Part shown: positions 1 through 8,702 of the stretch, one piece after another
Layout of the letters: each line of letters starts with the position of its first letter
Position numbering within the stretch: the first letter of the stretch is position 1
DNA from: Candidatus Moduliflexus flocculans
Lineage (GTDB): Bacteria; Moduliflexota; Moduliflexia; Moduliflexales; Moduliflexaceae
Direction: 5' to 3'
DNA: 50,969 nt
Assembly: GCA_000739515.1 (NCBI GenBank)
Contig: DF820456.1
Span: 107,835 to 158,803 of the forward strand
Translations under genes and position numbers: made by a program
Notes under the pieces: generated by a model
Told to the model about the DNA's origin: nothing
The model's input: the letters and a program-made list of their open reading frames with translations, nothing else
The model's database searches: none

Positions 1-536
1 GTTTCCCGCACGAATTCTACTGTGCTGAAGACGACGCGGGCATTCGACGCACCGGTGACGTTGGTCAATTCGACATATTCATAGCCCTGTCCGCTGAACG
101 TGAACGAGCCGAGGGAGACCCATCGGTTCGGATTCGTGGTCTGGTTGATCGAAACGTTTCTGGTCTGGCCGTTGGCGATAATATCATAGCGCACGTTCGG
201 CGCCATCGCCGTTTCGGCAGGGAGATAGACGCGCACGGTATAAATGCCGGCTTTCGTGAAGGGCGCTTGCCAGCGTCCAGCGTTAAAGGGGACGCCGTTC
301 GACGACAACGACCAGGCATACGGCTGAGTACTGGACGCTTCCCCTTGAAACCAGTTGTATTCGTTGCCGCTGGCGGCGAAATACTGCGATGTAATTTTCA
401 CTGTATAGACCTCTTTTGTGTCGGAATCATCCGGTTCTGTGGGATTGTCCACCGGTTCGCAGCCGAACAGCGAGAGCAGCAACATCATCATGCCAGAAAA
501 AAACCATGCTCGAAAACGGATCATTGTGTTCATCAT
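1..536 (-). CDS. golvesin-domain lipoprotein, 3' end cut by window edge
   Basis: The minus strand is open from an ATG at 536 to the window edge, giving 178 residues with no stop, so the C-terminus is missing. Residues 1-26 form a lipoprotein signal: a positively charged start, a hydrophobic run, then LFGC with Cys26 as the lipidation site. A low-complexity linker rich in D, E, P and T follows. The rest resembles the golvesin/Xly carbohydrate-binding-like domain: a W-x-x-PF-x-x-AG-x-Y pattern, a VRVYLPA strand, and an NG-x-x-x-x-V-x-IN-Q-T-T stretch followed by RWVSLGSFTFSG. The family usually sits on extracellular enzymes or cell-surface proteins, so this is probably a membrane-anchored surface protein; what follows the domain cannot be seen. 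In-frame ATGs at 533 and 524 are alternative starts. There is no clear Shine-Dalgarno sequence. Confidence 0.75.
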   Translation of the reverse strand, partial: MMNTMIRFRAWFFSGMMMLLLSLFGCEPVDNPTEPDDSDTKEVYTVKITSQYFAASGNEYNWFQGEASSTQPYAWSLSSNGVPFNAGRWQAPFTKAGIYTVRVYLPAETAMAPNVRYDIIANGQTRNVSINQTTNPNRWVSLGSFTFSGQGYEYVELTNVTGASNARVVFSTVEFVRE

Positions 537-920
537 GTCAGTCGAATTGATGATGACGATAAAAAGATATTTCACACTCTGGCACACTCGCCGAGAATGC
601 TTCTCATCGCCAGCATCGCGCCTTCAAATTCATATTTGGAAACGCGGCAGAACGCCGACCTTCCAGCTATCGCAAACAAACACGCCCTCCCATGTCGCGA
701 CGGTTTCGTCAAGTCATTTCACGGGAAAAACGCCGCCTCTCCTTTTATTTATTGACTATTTCATCGCGCATGAATAGACGTGACGCTAACGGATCTTCGA
801 AATTATCGCATACTCATTGATTCATAAAATTTTAGGAGCATGAAGGAGTGCCAAAGCTTGCTTTGGCCGTCAAAGCAAGCTTTGACACTCCTAAGAGTTG
901 ATTGAATCCGCATCATTATT
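537..920. other. intergenic region between divergent genes
   Basis: This 384-bp gap lies between the minus-strand lipoprotein and the plus-strand GTPase and must hold both promoters. The only clear structure is the palindrome at 844-892. No convincing -35/-10 pair was found for either gene. Confidence 0.4.
844..892. repeat. palindromic repeat, CTTTGACACTCC family
   Basis: An imperfect palindrome with arms beginning AGGAGTGCCAAAGCTTGC and ending GCAAGCTTTGACACTCCT around a short CCGT-containing loop. Related words occur at 18872-18889 and, more diverged, at 47686-47754, so it belongs to a dispersed family. It could form a long RNA hairpin just upstream of the GTPase gene. Confidence 0.7.
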
Positions 921-2648
921 ATGTTACTCCATGAACAATATCAGGAACATGTAAATCAGGAAAAAACGCTGTTGTGGGAAATTCATGCCTGTCTGCTGAA
1001 AACCGGCGCAGATCAGGGAGACCTCGCGAAGATTAAAGATGTGATTGACGGGTTAGACGAACTCTTTCTGCTCGTGATTGTCGGGGAGTTCAATTCCGGC
1101 AAGTCGGCGTTCGTCAATACGCTCTTAGGCCAGAAAATCCTTGAAGAAGGGCCGACGCCGACGACCGATTTGATCAATATCTTGAAACATGGCGACGAAG
1201 CGGGATCGCGCGTTCTCGATAATCTGCGCGTCACGCGCTTTCCCTTAGAATTGCTGAAAACGGTCAATATTGTTGACACGCCCGGCACGAATTCTATCCT
1301 CAAAGAACACGATGAACTCACCCTGAATTTCATCCCCAAAGCAGATTTCGTCATTTTCGTCATCTCCGCCGACCGACCGCTTTCCGACAGTGAGCGCGAA
1401 TTTTTGGAAATCGTCAGCATCAAATGGAAACGCAAAGTCCTGTTTTTGCTGAACAAAATAGACACAAAAAGCGCGAAAGACGTGGAGATTATTCTGGAAT
1501 ATCTCCGGCGTGAAACTGCGAAGATTTTGGGGATTGAGCCGCAGATTTTTCCAATTTCCGTGCTGCAAGCCTACGAAGCGATCACCACCAATAATCAAAA
1601 ACTCCTTGAAATCAGCCGTTTTGAGGCACTCGAACAATATCTTGACGAGGCGCTGAACGAAGGCGAACGAGTGCGTTTGAAACTGTTGAACCCAGTGAAT
1701 ATTGTCCAGCCGATCTGTCTGTCCGAACAAAAAGAACTGCGGCAAAAGCTCGATGTTGTTGCGGAAGATCGCCGCAAATTGCAGCAGATTGATAAACAAT
1801 TGGCCTACACCCGCGACGACCTGAAAGAGAACTATTCGCGTTTTTTGCTGCGCGTTGAAAATATTCTGCTCGACCTGCGCAACCGCGCCTACGATTTTGT
1901 GGATGATTTTCTGCAACTCCGCAATATCTGGGACATCACCTCGAAAGAGAAAGCGCAGCAGCAATTTCACGAGCAGGTGGTCAAAGATTCCAGCGAGCAG
2001 ATCGAAGATGTGTTGACCGAAGCGGCGGATTGGCTCGTCAAAAAGAGCATGAGAGTCTGGGACGAGACGCTGGAAAGTTATAAACAACAACTCAATCCGA
2101 ACGTTTATCGCGGCAAAGTGCTGGGAGAGATCGGCGGGCAGTTTGTGTATGACCGCGACAAAATCTACCAGGGCGTGATCAGAGATGCCCGCTCCAAAAT
2201 CAAAGAATTTAATTACCAGCAAGAAAGCCAGAATATTCTGAAAACATTCCAAAACGCGCTGATCCATTTCGCTGCCGCCGAAGTCGGGGCGCTCGGTATC
2301 GGCGCAATTCTTATTTCCGTCTTGTCCGGCCTCTTTCTCGACATTACCGGCTTTTTTGCCGCAACGACAATTGCCGCCGCCGGGCTGTTTATCCTGCCGC
2401 GCAAACGCAAACAGGCGAAAGAGCAATTCAATGGCCGCATTCAGGCGCTGATCGCCGAATTAAAAGGCAACGTCGAGCGCGAATTTGACGACTACATGGA
2501 GAACACGCTCGCGCAGATCAAAGACACGATCAGCCCGGTGGATCGCTTCTGCCGCGCCGAACAAGAAGAATTGGAGCAAGGCCAGCAGGAATTGGTCGGT
2601 TTATTAGCCAAATTAGAGCAATTCCAGCGCAGCATCAACATGAAATAG
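921..2648 (+). CDS. dynamin-like GTPase with C-terminal membrane segments
   Basis: 575 residues. The GTPase motifs are all present: G1 GEFNSGKS at about 55-62, the G2 threonine region PTPTTD at 79-83, G3 DTPG at 119-122 and G4 NKID at 178-181. The rest is helical and charged, as in the stalk of bacterial dynamin-like proteins. Two closely spaced hydrophobic segments at about 450-495 are followed by a basic RKRK stop and a final coiled coil. The family binds GTP and remodels or protects membranes; here the C-terminal hairpin would anchor the protein in the membrane rather than a lipid-binding paddle. It is followed after 9 bp by a small basic protein that may be a partner. The ATG at 921 has no obvious Shine-Dalgarno sequence. 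Membrane GTPase is firm; the exact cellular role is unknown. Confidence 0.85.
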   Translation: MLLHEQYQEHVNQEKTLLWEIHACLLKTGADQGDLAKIKDVIDGLDELFLLVIVGEFNSGKSAFVNTLLGQKILEEGPTPTTDLINILKHGDEAGSRVLDNLRVTRFPLELLKTVNIVDTPGTNSILKEHDELTLNFIPKADFVIFVISADRPLSDSEREFLEIVSIKWKRKVLFLLNKIDTKSAKDVEIILEYLRRETAKILGIEPQIFPISVLQAYEAITTNNQKLLEISRFEALEQYLDEALNEGERVRLKLLNPVNIVQPICLSEQKELRQKLDVVAEDRRKLQQIDKQLAYTRDDLKENYSRFLLRVENILLDLRNRAYDFVDDFLQLRNIWDITSKEKAQQQFHEQVVKDSSEQIEDVLTEAADWLVKKSMRVWDETLESYKQQLNPNVYRGKVLGEIGGQFVYDRDKIYQGVIRDARSKIKEFNYQQESQNILKTFQNALIHFAAAEVGALGIGAILISVLSGLFLDITGFFAATTIAAAGLFILPRKRKQAKEQFNGRIQALIAELKGNVEREFDDYMENTLAQIKDTISPVDRFCRAEQEELEQGQQELVGLLAKLEQFQRSINMK

Positions 2649-2657
2649 CACAACAAT

Positions 2658-3086
2658 ATGTCAAATTCACAGGATTACGAAAAACAGCGGCGCAATGCGT
2701 ATGGCGAATCGCCGCATGCTTCCCGGAAAAACATTCCGCGCAATAAGCGGCGGCGAAATCGGGCGCTGCGCCGAACGAACAAGCACCTCATCGGTCAGGC
2801 GTGCGATGATGATTTCAACGCGATTGCGATGCTTTCCAAACGAAAATACCGCTTTCGAAAATATCCCGACAGGCCGCTTGGAGAGGTGTTCGTTAGAGAT
2901 GTAATTTGTGAATATCTGGCTGGCCGTTATTCCTCTGACACCTTTCTGAGAAAGGTCGAGCGGCTGCGCCGAAATTATCGCGGCTTCCATCGCGCATTGC
3001 AGGACACATTATCCTGGCGGTGGAATCGGCTGACTGAAGAGCAATTGGAGGTTCTTTCAACATATACAAAATACGACAACGAATAG
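2658..3086 (+). CDS. small basic hypothetical protein
   Basis: 142 residues, not recognised. The first 60 residues are very rich in Arg, Asn and Lys (RNKRRRNRALRR), suggesting a nucleic-acid-binding or disordered tail. The C-terminal half is a compact helical region with KVERLRRNYRGF and LSWRWNRLTEEQLE. No signal peptide or membrane segment is visible. It starts 9 bp after the dynamin-like GTPase on the same strand, so the two are probably co-transcribed. Its stop codon lies inside the left arm of a terminator-like hairpin. The open frame, its position and its composition support a real gene; no function can be assigned. Confidence 0.6.
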   Translation: MSNSQDYEKQRRNAYGESPHASRKNIPRNKRRRNRALRRTNKHLIGQACDDDFNAIAMLSKRKYRFRKYPDRPLGEVFVRDVICEYLAGRYSSDTFLRKVERLRRNYRGFHRALQDTLSWRWNRLTEEQLEVLSTYTKYDNE

Positions 3087-3125
3087 AACAAAGATTCGCT
3101 TCCTTCTTCTATTCGTTGTCGTTTT
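3073..3125 (+). terminator. hairpin plus T-run overlapping the stop codon
   Basis: A perfect 16-bp stem (3073-3088 pairing with 3107-3122) with an 18-nt loop, followed by TTT. The left arm contains the stop codon of the preceding gene. The shape suits an intrinsic terminator for the GTPase unit. The core word ACAACGAAT also occurs in hairpins at 16688-16772 and about 33638, so it may equally be a dispersed repeat reused as a terminator. Confidence 0.55.
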
Positions 3126-3128
3126 CGC

Positions 3129-3896
3129 ATGATGAAAACAACAACCACCCATTATGTCATGCTTTTCGCCGTGGTCGCAACTCTACTGACCGGCTGCGGG
3201 ACGCGTTCGATTTCCAATTCCGGTTATCAGGACGACAACGGCTGGTACGGCCAGCAAACCAACCCGTTTTATCAGGGAGAATTAAACGAATTATCCGTGT
3301 TGGGCATCAGCGCGGAACAGGCCATCAGCGAGGCGGATATTCAGGCCGCGCTGAATGACGCCTCCGCCGTGACGCTGAAGCGCGGCGACGCGATTCTGTT
3401 GATTCAATCCGGCGCGATGTTCCCGGATGATGCCATGCTTCAGGCGATGCGAGATTATTTTACGGTGACGCCGCTCAGCGGCATTCCCGATCAACCCAAA
3501 CAGGCGGCGCAGGGCGAAACCGCCGCGCCATCCGCTTCGCTGAAACAGGTGTTGCGATTGAGCGCTGCGCAAACCGGCGCAACAACGGTCATTGTCTATT
3601 GGGGCATCATCGAAACCGCGCAAGAAGATCAGGTGACAAAAACCGTGTCGTGGGTGCCGCTTGTCGGTGCGTTGATTCCCGATGAAGTGCAGCGGATGCG
3701 AATCCGGCTGAAAGGCGTGGCGATGGACGTGAAAAGCGGTAAATGGCTGATGCTGACGCCGCCGGAAGCCGACAGTTCCACCATCAGCGGACGCCTTGAG
3801 CGCGAAGCCGCCGACCAGCAGCAGGTCGCCCGCATGAAAACGCAGGCGTATCAGAATTTTATGTATGCGCTGCGGCAGCGTTTCATGATTCAATGA
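3129..3896 (+). CDS. hypothetical lipoprotein
   Basis: 255 residues beginning with a lipoprotein signal: a hydrophobic run ending LLTGC, with Cys23 predicted to be lipidated. The mature part starts with a flexible Ser/Asn/Gly/Gln-rich stretch. It then has alternating helices and strands, including TTVIVYWGIIET and a long beta-rich stretch around VPLVGALIPDEVQRMRIR that reads like an outer-membrane or periplasmic lipoprotein domain. No catalytic motif was recognised. It starts just after the hairpin at 3073-3122, so it probably has its own promoter or depends on read-through. The ATG-ATG start at 3129 is the natural choice because the signal peptide begins there. Confidence 0.7.
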   Translation: MMKTTTTHYVMLFAVVATLLTGCGTRSISNSGYQDDNGWYGQQTNPFYQGELNELSVLGISAEQAISEADIQAALNDASAVTLKRGDAILLIQSGAMFPDDAMLQAMRDYFTVTPLSGIPDQPKQAAQGETAAPSASLKQVLRLSAAQTGATTVIVYWGIIETAQEDQVTKTVSWVPLVGALIPDEVQRMRIRLKGVAMDVKSGKWLMLTPPEADSSTISGRLEREAADQQQVARMKTQAYQNFMYALRQRFMIQ

Positions 3897-3910
3897 AAAT
3901 GGAGCTATTC

Positions 3911-3942
3911 ATGTAGGTCGAAACTGTAGTTTCGACCTACAT
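3911..3942. repeat. perfect palindrome after lipoprotein gene
   Basis: Two 14-bp arms, ATGTAGGTCGAAAC and its complement, around TGTA. It lies 15 bp after the stop codon of the lipoprotein gene. There is no T-run, so it is listed as a palindromic repeat that might also stop transcription. Confidence 0.65.
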
Positions 3943-3981
3943 CACCGCGCATGAAAATTCTATTTTCAGGAGAGAGTCTAT

Positions 3982-4227
3982 ATGAAAAACCTTCAAACCG
4001 CCAGAACAAAATTAGTATTTGAGATCGAACATTTGCCGAATTCCTCTATTGTTGAACTACAAAATTTCATCCAGTATCTCAAATTCAAACAATTAAGCAT
4101 GATTGAAAAGGCCAGTAGTAGAAACGCCTTGCGCCCAGAAGACGATCCTATGCTTGGGGCATTCGGCCTGATTGATGTCCCGCCTTTTTCTGATGCGATT
4201 GATGAGGCTCTTTACGGTGCGTTATGA
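3982..4227 (+). CDS. antitoxin-like protein paired with a PIN toxin
   Basis: 81 residues. It resembles short antitoxins of the VapB/DUF2281 type that partner PIN-domain toxins: an N-terminal part with FEIEHLPNSSIVELQNFIQYL, a helical core, and an acidic tail (PEDDPMLGAFGLIDVPPFSD) of the kind that usually threads into the toxin active site. A good Shine-Dalgarno sequence (AGGAGAG) lies 9 bp upstream of the ATG. The stop codon overlaps the start of the PIN gene by ATGA at 4224-4227, the standard coupling of toxin-antitoxin pairs. The toxin gene is broken, so this antitoxin may now be an orphan. The family call is inferred mainly from context and size. Confidence 0.7.
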   Translation: MKNLQTARTKLVFEIEHLPNSSIVELQNFIQYLKFKQLSMIEKASSRNALRPEDDPMLGAFGLIDVPPFSDAIDEALYGAL

Positions 4228-4877
4228 AAACAATTTTTATTGATACATGGAGCTGGATCAATCTTTTCAATCGCAAGGAACGCCAGCATCAGCAGGTAAG
4301 TCAACTTTACCAAACATTCCGAGAAGTTGGAAGAACAATCATCACGACTGATTATATTTTGGATGAAGTTGATACCATGCTATTCAAACGCGTTCCTGTT
4401 AATGCCGCTCAGAAAGCCATAAAAATCATGACGACCGCGGTTGAACAGGGATATGTCAATCTCATCTGGATTACTCCCGAGCGTTTCGAAGCCGCGCAAA
4501 AATTACGAACTGACGTTACGCAGCGTCGCCGACAATTCCCCTCCTGGGAGGGGCAAGGGGTGGGTTCGCCATAGCGCGATGCTCGGCCTCGGCCACCCAC
4601 CCCCACCCTCCTGGGAGGGGCAAGGGGTGGGTTCGCCATAGCGCGATGCTCGGCCTCGGCCACCCACCCCCAGCCCCTCCCTGGAGGGGAGTTTGCGACC
4701 ATTCGCATCGAGCCTGCTGCGTAAGGTCAGTTACGAATCAAATTCCAGGATAAACCAGACATTTCGTTCACGGATTTGACTTCAATGGCAGTTATGGAAG
4801 AATTCGAAATTTATGAAATTCTCACCGGAGACGCACACTTTACGCATGTAGGAATGGGATTCGTGCTATTGCCATAG
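4224..4877 (+). pseudogene. PIN-domain toxin (VapC-like), disrupted by a MITE-like insertion
   Basis: The first 95 codons (4224-4508) encode the N-terminal half of a PIN domain, with catalytic Asp7 (FIDTW) and Glu48 (DEVDT). A 223-bp element at 4509-4731 then interrupts the frame, and translation from 4224 now ends inside it at 4574 as a 116-residue hybrid. Removing the element and one 5-bp target copy joins codon 95 to 4737 in frame and gives a complete 141-residue protein, the normal size for the family. The restored part supplies the missing acidic residues Asp108 (SFTDLTS) and Asp127 (LTGDAHF). PIN toxins are metal-dependent ribonucleases that need these acids, so the present product should be inactive. 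The antitoxin immediately upstream is intact. Confidence 0.85.
4509..4731. mobile_element. 223-bp MITE-like element with inverted ends and 5-bp target duplication
   Basis: The ends are ACTGACGTTACGCAGC (4509-4524) and GCTGCGTAAGGTCAGT (4716-4731), inverted copies with one mismatch. TACGA flanks both sides (4504-4508 and 4732-4736), as expected of a target-site duplication. Inside are two near-identical copies of a roughly 70-bp unit built from CTCCTGGGAGGGGCAAGGGG, GTTCGCCATAGCGCGATGCT and CACCCACCCCC words. There is no coding capacity, so it is non-autonomous. The G-rich core is shared with repeats at 20311, 41932 and 50694, whose ends differ. Confidence 0.8.
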
Positions 4878-4911
4878 CAAAACACGACATTTTATGCAGA
4901 ATTCATCTTGT

Positions 4912-7900
4912 TTACGTATATTCCGGGTACTTCACATTCGTCGGCAGCAGAACGCGGAAACAGGTGTTGCCCGGCTGCGACGAAACCACGTCAATCCGGC
5001 CATGATGCGCTTCGATAATCTCGCGGCAGATACTCAAGCCCATCCCAATTCGCTTATCTTTGCCGCGCGTCGTGAAATACGGCTCGAAAATGCGCGGCAG
5101 AATCGCGTCGGGAATGCCTGTGCCGGTATCTTCGATTTCAACGGCGACATGCATCGCGTCCACTTGCGTCAGGCAAACCGACAACGTCCCGCCATCGGGC
5201 ATGGCCTGAATCGCGTTCAGAATTAAATTCGTCCAGACTTGATTCAGCCGGGCGGCGCGGCAGACGAACGGCGGCACAAGATCATACGAGGTCACTATCG
5301 TAATTTTTCCGTTGGCAAAGGCGTTCCGCAGAACTAACAGCGTGTTTTCAAGGTCTTCTTGCAGGTGCGTTTCCACCAAATCCCCTTCATCGTGATGCGC
5401 ATATTGCTTCAGCGCGTTGACTAATTGCACGATTTGCGCAATTGAGGTCTGCGCGTCCTGAATGTGCAACTGTCTCGCGCCTAACCAGAAGAGCGTTTCG
5501 ATCAGCGTTTCGCGATCTTCGCAGGCAAACACATCCGAAAAATGGCGAATGTCTTCGATTGTCAGGCCGATCACCGCAAGCTTGTTGGCGATGTTATACG
5601 AAATCGGTGCGCCCTGTTCCGTAAATTCCGCCAGGATGCGTTTGGCGGCGTCGCGGCGATTGCGCGACGACACGCCTTTTGTCGCGCTTAATACATGCTG
5701 ACAGAGTTGCATATACCGGTCGTGCAGTTCGGCGGGAAGTTGTAGGAAAAGGCTGTGAAGTTGGGGAAAAAGTTTGTTGTATCCTTCTTTCACCTGATCC
5801 AGCCCGCCGACAATCGCGCCGGCGGGCGTGTTGATTTCGTGCGCGATGCCCGACACCAATTGCCCTAACGCCGCCATTTTTTCCGATTGCAGCAATTGCG
5901 CCTGCGTCTGCTGGAGATGTTCTAAGGCAGCGCGTAATTCTTGTTGCTGCGTCTCCAATTCCTCCGTGCGCTCGCGCACCTGCCGCTCTAACAGCAGATT
6001 GCGCTGCTGAATGCTGCGGACGCGAAGCCGGTATGCGCCGATAACGATTCCGACCACAAACACGCCTGCCGCCACGCGAAACCAGAGGGTTTGCCAGAAT
6101 GGCGGCGTAATGATTATTGAGATCGCCGTTCCGGTTTCATTCCAAACGCCGTCGTCATTTGCGCCTTTGACGCGGAACGTATAGCGTCCCGGCGCGACAT
6201 TTGTGTAGCTTGCGTAACGCCGCATCCCGGAATTTATCCAGTTTTTATCCACGCCTTCCAGCATGTAGGCGTAGCGATTTTTGTGGGGATTCGTATAATC
6301 TAACGCCGCAAATTCGAATGAGAAAAAGTTATCGGAGTAGGAGAGCGTCATCTCCTGATTTTGCGCGGAAATCGAAGTTAATGAGATCGGCTGCTCGAAA
6401 ATGCGAAAATCGGTAATAATGACCGGCGGAACATACGGATTATCCAGTACCATGTCCGGGAAAAATCGCGAAAAGCCATTCACGCCGCCGAACAGCAATT
6501 CTCCCTGCCTGGTTTTATACGCCGCGCCAATTTTGAACTCATTACTTTGCAAGCCATCGCTATAATCGAAATTGCGGAATTTCCCCTGACGCGGGTCGAA
6601 GCGCGACAGGCCGTTCACTGTGCTGATCCAGATGTTGCCGTCATTCGCTTGCAACAAGCCGACCACTTCATTATCAACCAATCCATCCTGCTCGACATAT
6701 CGCGTAAACGCGCCGGAGGCGCGATCTAGTTTGTTGAGTCCGCCGCGCGTGCCAACCCAGAGATTTCCCTCGCGATCTTCTAAGAGACTGGTGACTTCGT
6801 CGTGGCTTAAACTGGTGTTATCTGACGGATTATGCCGGTACGCCTTAAACGTCGGCGTCTCGTCGCTTTCGGCCATCGCGTAAAGTCCCGCGCCCCATGT
6901 GCCGATCCAGAGCGTGCCTTCCTGCGTTTCCAGCAGGCTGAAGATTCCCGTTTCCCCTAATGCTTTCGGCGCTCCTGGAAAATCGGCAAGATGGAGAAAT
7001 GTCTGTGATGTTGGCGCGAACAGATTCACCCCTTTGCCTGTTCCGATCCAGAGGCGTTGCCGCGAGTCTTCGCACAGCGCATAGACGCGGTTGTCGCTCA
7101 AGCTGTCCGGGCTGCCGGGGCGAGTTATGAACGATATCACATCCTGCGTTTTCGGGTCGAACAATTGCAGGCCGCCATCATTCGTGCCGAGCCATAAACG
7201 TCCGCTGCGATCTTCGTGAATCGCCAAAATCGTGCGGTCAGTCAGCAAGCTATTCTCCGGCGTCACATGCGTAAACATGTCGCGCGCCGCGTCGTATCGG
7301 TTTAATCCGCCGCCGCTCATGCCAACCCAGAGTTCGCCGGATTGCGTGACGGCGAACGCATTCGCCGCGTTGCCAAGCAAGCTGTTGGGATCAGTCGGAT
7401 CTGGCGTGACGCTGACGAATTTGCGCGGTTTCAGGTTCAATTTATTGACGCCGCCACCGCGCGTGCCGATCCAGAGGACGCCGGATGTGTCTTCATATAA
7501 GGCGCGGATGTCGTTGTGGCTGATGCTGGTCAGGCGCGACGGATCATGCGCAAAGGATGTAAACGTGCCGCGCTCGCGGTCGAACAGATTCAAGCCCGCC
7601 GTATCAGTCGCGTTTGCCCCGATCCAGAGCCGCTTTTGATGGTCTTCCCAGATTTTATACGTCGTATCATAACTCAAGCTGCTGGGATCGAGCAAATCAT
7701 GAGTAAAACGAGTAAACGCCCCGGTATCAGCGTGAAATTGATTCAATCCCTTCTGGGTCGAAATCCAGAGCGTGCCGCCGCTATCCACAAAGAGCCAGCG
7801 CGCCTGATTATCGCTCAGGCTGTCAGACCGTGCCGGATCATGGCGGTAATGCGTAAAGATGCCGGTGGCGCGGTCGAACTTATCCAGGCCGTTATTCGTG

Positions 7901-8517
7901 CCGACCCAGAAATTTCCGGCGAGGTCTTCGGTGATCGACCAGATGCGATCATCGCTCACGCTGTTGGCATTGTTGGGATCATGGCGGTAGGCGGTAAATT
8001 GGCCTGTCTGCGCGTCAAACCGATTCAGCCCACCGCGAAACGTGCCGAACCAGAAGATGCCCGCGCGATCCTGGTACATTACCTGCACGCGGTCATCGCT
8101 GAGGCTTTGCGGTTTGGCGGGATCATAACGGTAATGAAGAAAAGTGTCGGTGTCGGGAATAAATTTATTGACGCCGCCGCCCCATGTGGCGCACCAGATC
8201 GCGCCGCTTTGATCGATCAGCAGGTCGCTGATGCTGTTATGGGAGAGCGAATTGTCATTCAGCGGATCATGCTGATACATCGTAAACGCATAGCCATCGT
8301 ATTTCGCCAATCCACCTTCGCCGCCGAACCAGAGCAGTCCGCGCTGATCCTGCGCGATGTCATACACGACGCTGTGTGCCAACCCCTGCTCAATGGTGAT
8401 GCGCTCGAATACCGGCGCGAAATCGAATGCCTGCGAGTCATGAACATCAGCGTCAGCAAACGGCGCTGACAGAACGGCGAGCAATCCCGTCAACAGAAAG
8501 CAGAGCGTTCGGTGCAT
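4912..8517 (-). CDS. sensor histidine kinase with two-component regulator propeller
   Basis: 1201 residues. A signal peptide (about 1-24) is followed by roughly 14 two-component-regulator propeller repeats of the type SLSDNRV...EDSxGxLWIGT, enough for two seven-bladed propellers up to about residue 690. A Y_Y_Y-type beta-sandwich (YAYMLEGVDKNW...YTFRVKGAN) follows at about 740-800, one membrane segment at about 808-830, a coiled coil rich in Q, E and L, then a kinase core. The H-box is GIAHEINTP at about 890, the N-box is NLILNAIQAM at about 1095, and the G-boxes are DTGTGIP and GMGLSI. About 180 residues separate H-box and N-box, longer than usual. There is no receiver or HTH domain, so it must signal to a separate regulator not seen here. 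Such sensors usually detect polysaccharide or sugar-derived ligands in the periplasm. The ATG at 8517 follows AAGGGAA. Confidence 0.9.
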   Translation of the reverse strand: MHRTLCFLLTGLLAVLSAPFADADVHDSQAFDFAPVFERITIEQGLAHSVVYDIAQDQRGLLWFGGEGGLAKYDGYAFTMYQHDPLNDNSLSHNSISDLLIDQSGAIWCATWGGGVNKFIPDTDTFLHYRYDPAKPQSLSDDRVQVMYQDRAGIFWFGTFRGGLNRFDAQTGQFTAYRHDPNNANSVSDDRIWSITEDLAGNFWVGTNNGLDKFDRATGIFTHYRHDPARSDSLSDNQARWLFVDSGGTLWISTQKGLNQFHADTGAFTRFTHDLLDPSSLSYDTTYKIWEDHQKRLWIGANATDTAGLNLFDRERGTFTSFAHDPSRLTSISHNDIRALYEDTSGVLWIGTRGGGVNKLNLKPRKFVSVTPDPTDPNSLLGNAANAFAVTQSGELWVGMSGGGLNRYDAARDMFTHVTPENSLLTDRTILAIHEDRSGRLWLGTNDGGLQLFDPKTQDVISFITRPGSPDSLSDNRVYALCEDSRQRLWIGTGKGVNLFAPTSQTFLHLADFPGAPKALGETGIFSLLETQEGTLWIGTWGAGLYAMAESDETPTFKAYRHNPSDNTSLSHDEVTSLLEDREGNLWVGTRGGLNKLDRASGAFTRYVEQDGLVDNEVVGLLQANDGNIWISTVNGLSRFDPRQGKFRNFDYSDGLQSNEFKIGAAYKTRQGELLFGGVNGFSRFFPDMVLDNPYVPPVIITDFRIFEQPISLTSISAQNQEMTLSYSDNFFSFEFAALDYTNPHKNRYAYMLEGVDKNWINSGMRRYASYTNVAPGRYTFRVKGANDDGVWNETGTAISIIITPPFWQTLWFRVAAGVFVVGIVIGAYRLRVRSIQQRNLLLERQVRERTEELETQQQELRAALEHLQQTQAQLLQSEKMAALGQLVSGIAHEINTPAGAIVGGLDQVKEGYNKLFPQLHSLFLQLPAELHDRYMQLCQHVLSATKGVSSRNRRDAAKRILAEFTEQGAPISYNIANKLAVIGLTIEDIRHFSDVFACEDRETLIETLFWLGARQLHIQDAQTSIAQIVQLVNALKQYAHHDEGDLVETHLQEDLENTLLVLRNAFANGKITIVTSYDLVPPFVCRAARLNQVWTNLILNAIQAMPDGGTLSVCLTQVDAMHVAVEIEDTGTGIPDAILPRIFEPYFTTRGKDKRIGMGLSICREIIEAHHGRIDVVSSQPGNTCFRVLLPTNVKYPEYT

Positions 8518-8663
8518 GGTAATTCCCTTTACGGCGGTAGATGGGGATGAAAAGATTAGCTGATACGAATCATTCTTTTCTTTATGCGTACGCCCGCGAT
8601 TGTCAAGAGGAATTATTCAGATTCTCAGAGGCTGCCGCCCTATTGGTTCGGAACGACACGGGC

Positions 8664-8696
8664 AGGTGTCAGACACGTTGAACGTGTCTGACACCT
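8664..8696. repeat. palindrome, GTCAGACAC family
   Basis: A perfect palindrome with 16-bp arms, AGGTGTCAGACACGTT and its complement, around a single G. It lies just after the stop codon of the macroglobulin gene on the minus strand and upstream of the sensor kinase gene. Relatives are at 17387, 36407 and 47474. Confidence 0.75.
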
Positions 8697-8702
8697 TATT
8701 TA

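Noticed and set aside
267..777. Two overlapping plus-strand open frames opposite and beyond the partial lipoprotein
   Set aside because: Their products look like noise, while the minus strand gives a lipoprotein signal and golvesin-type domain.
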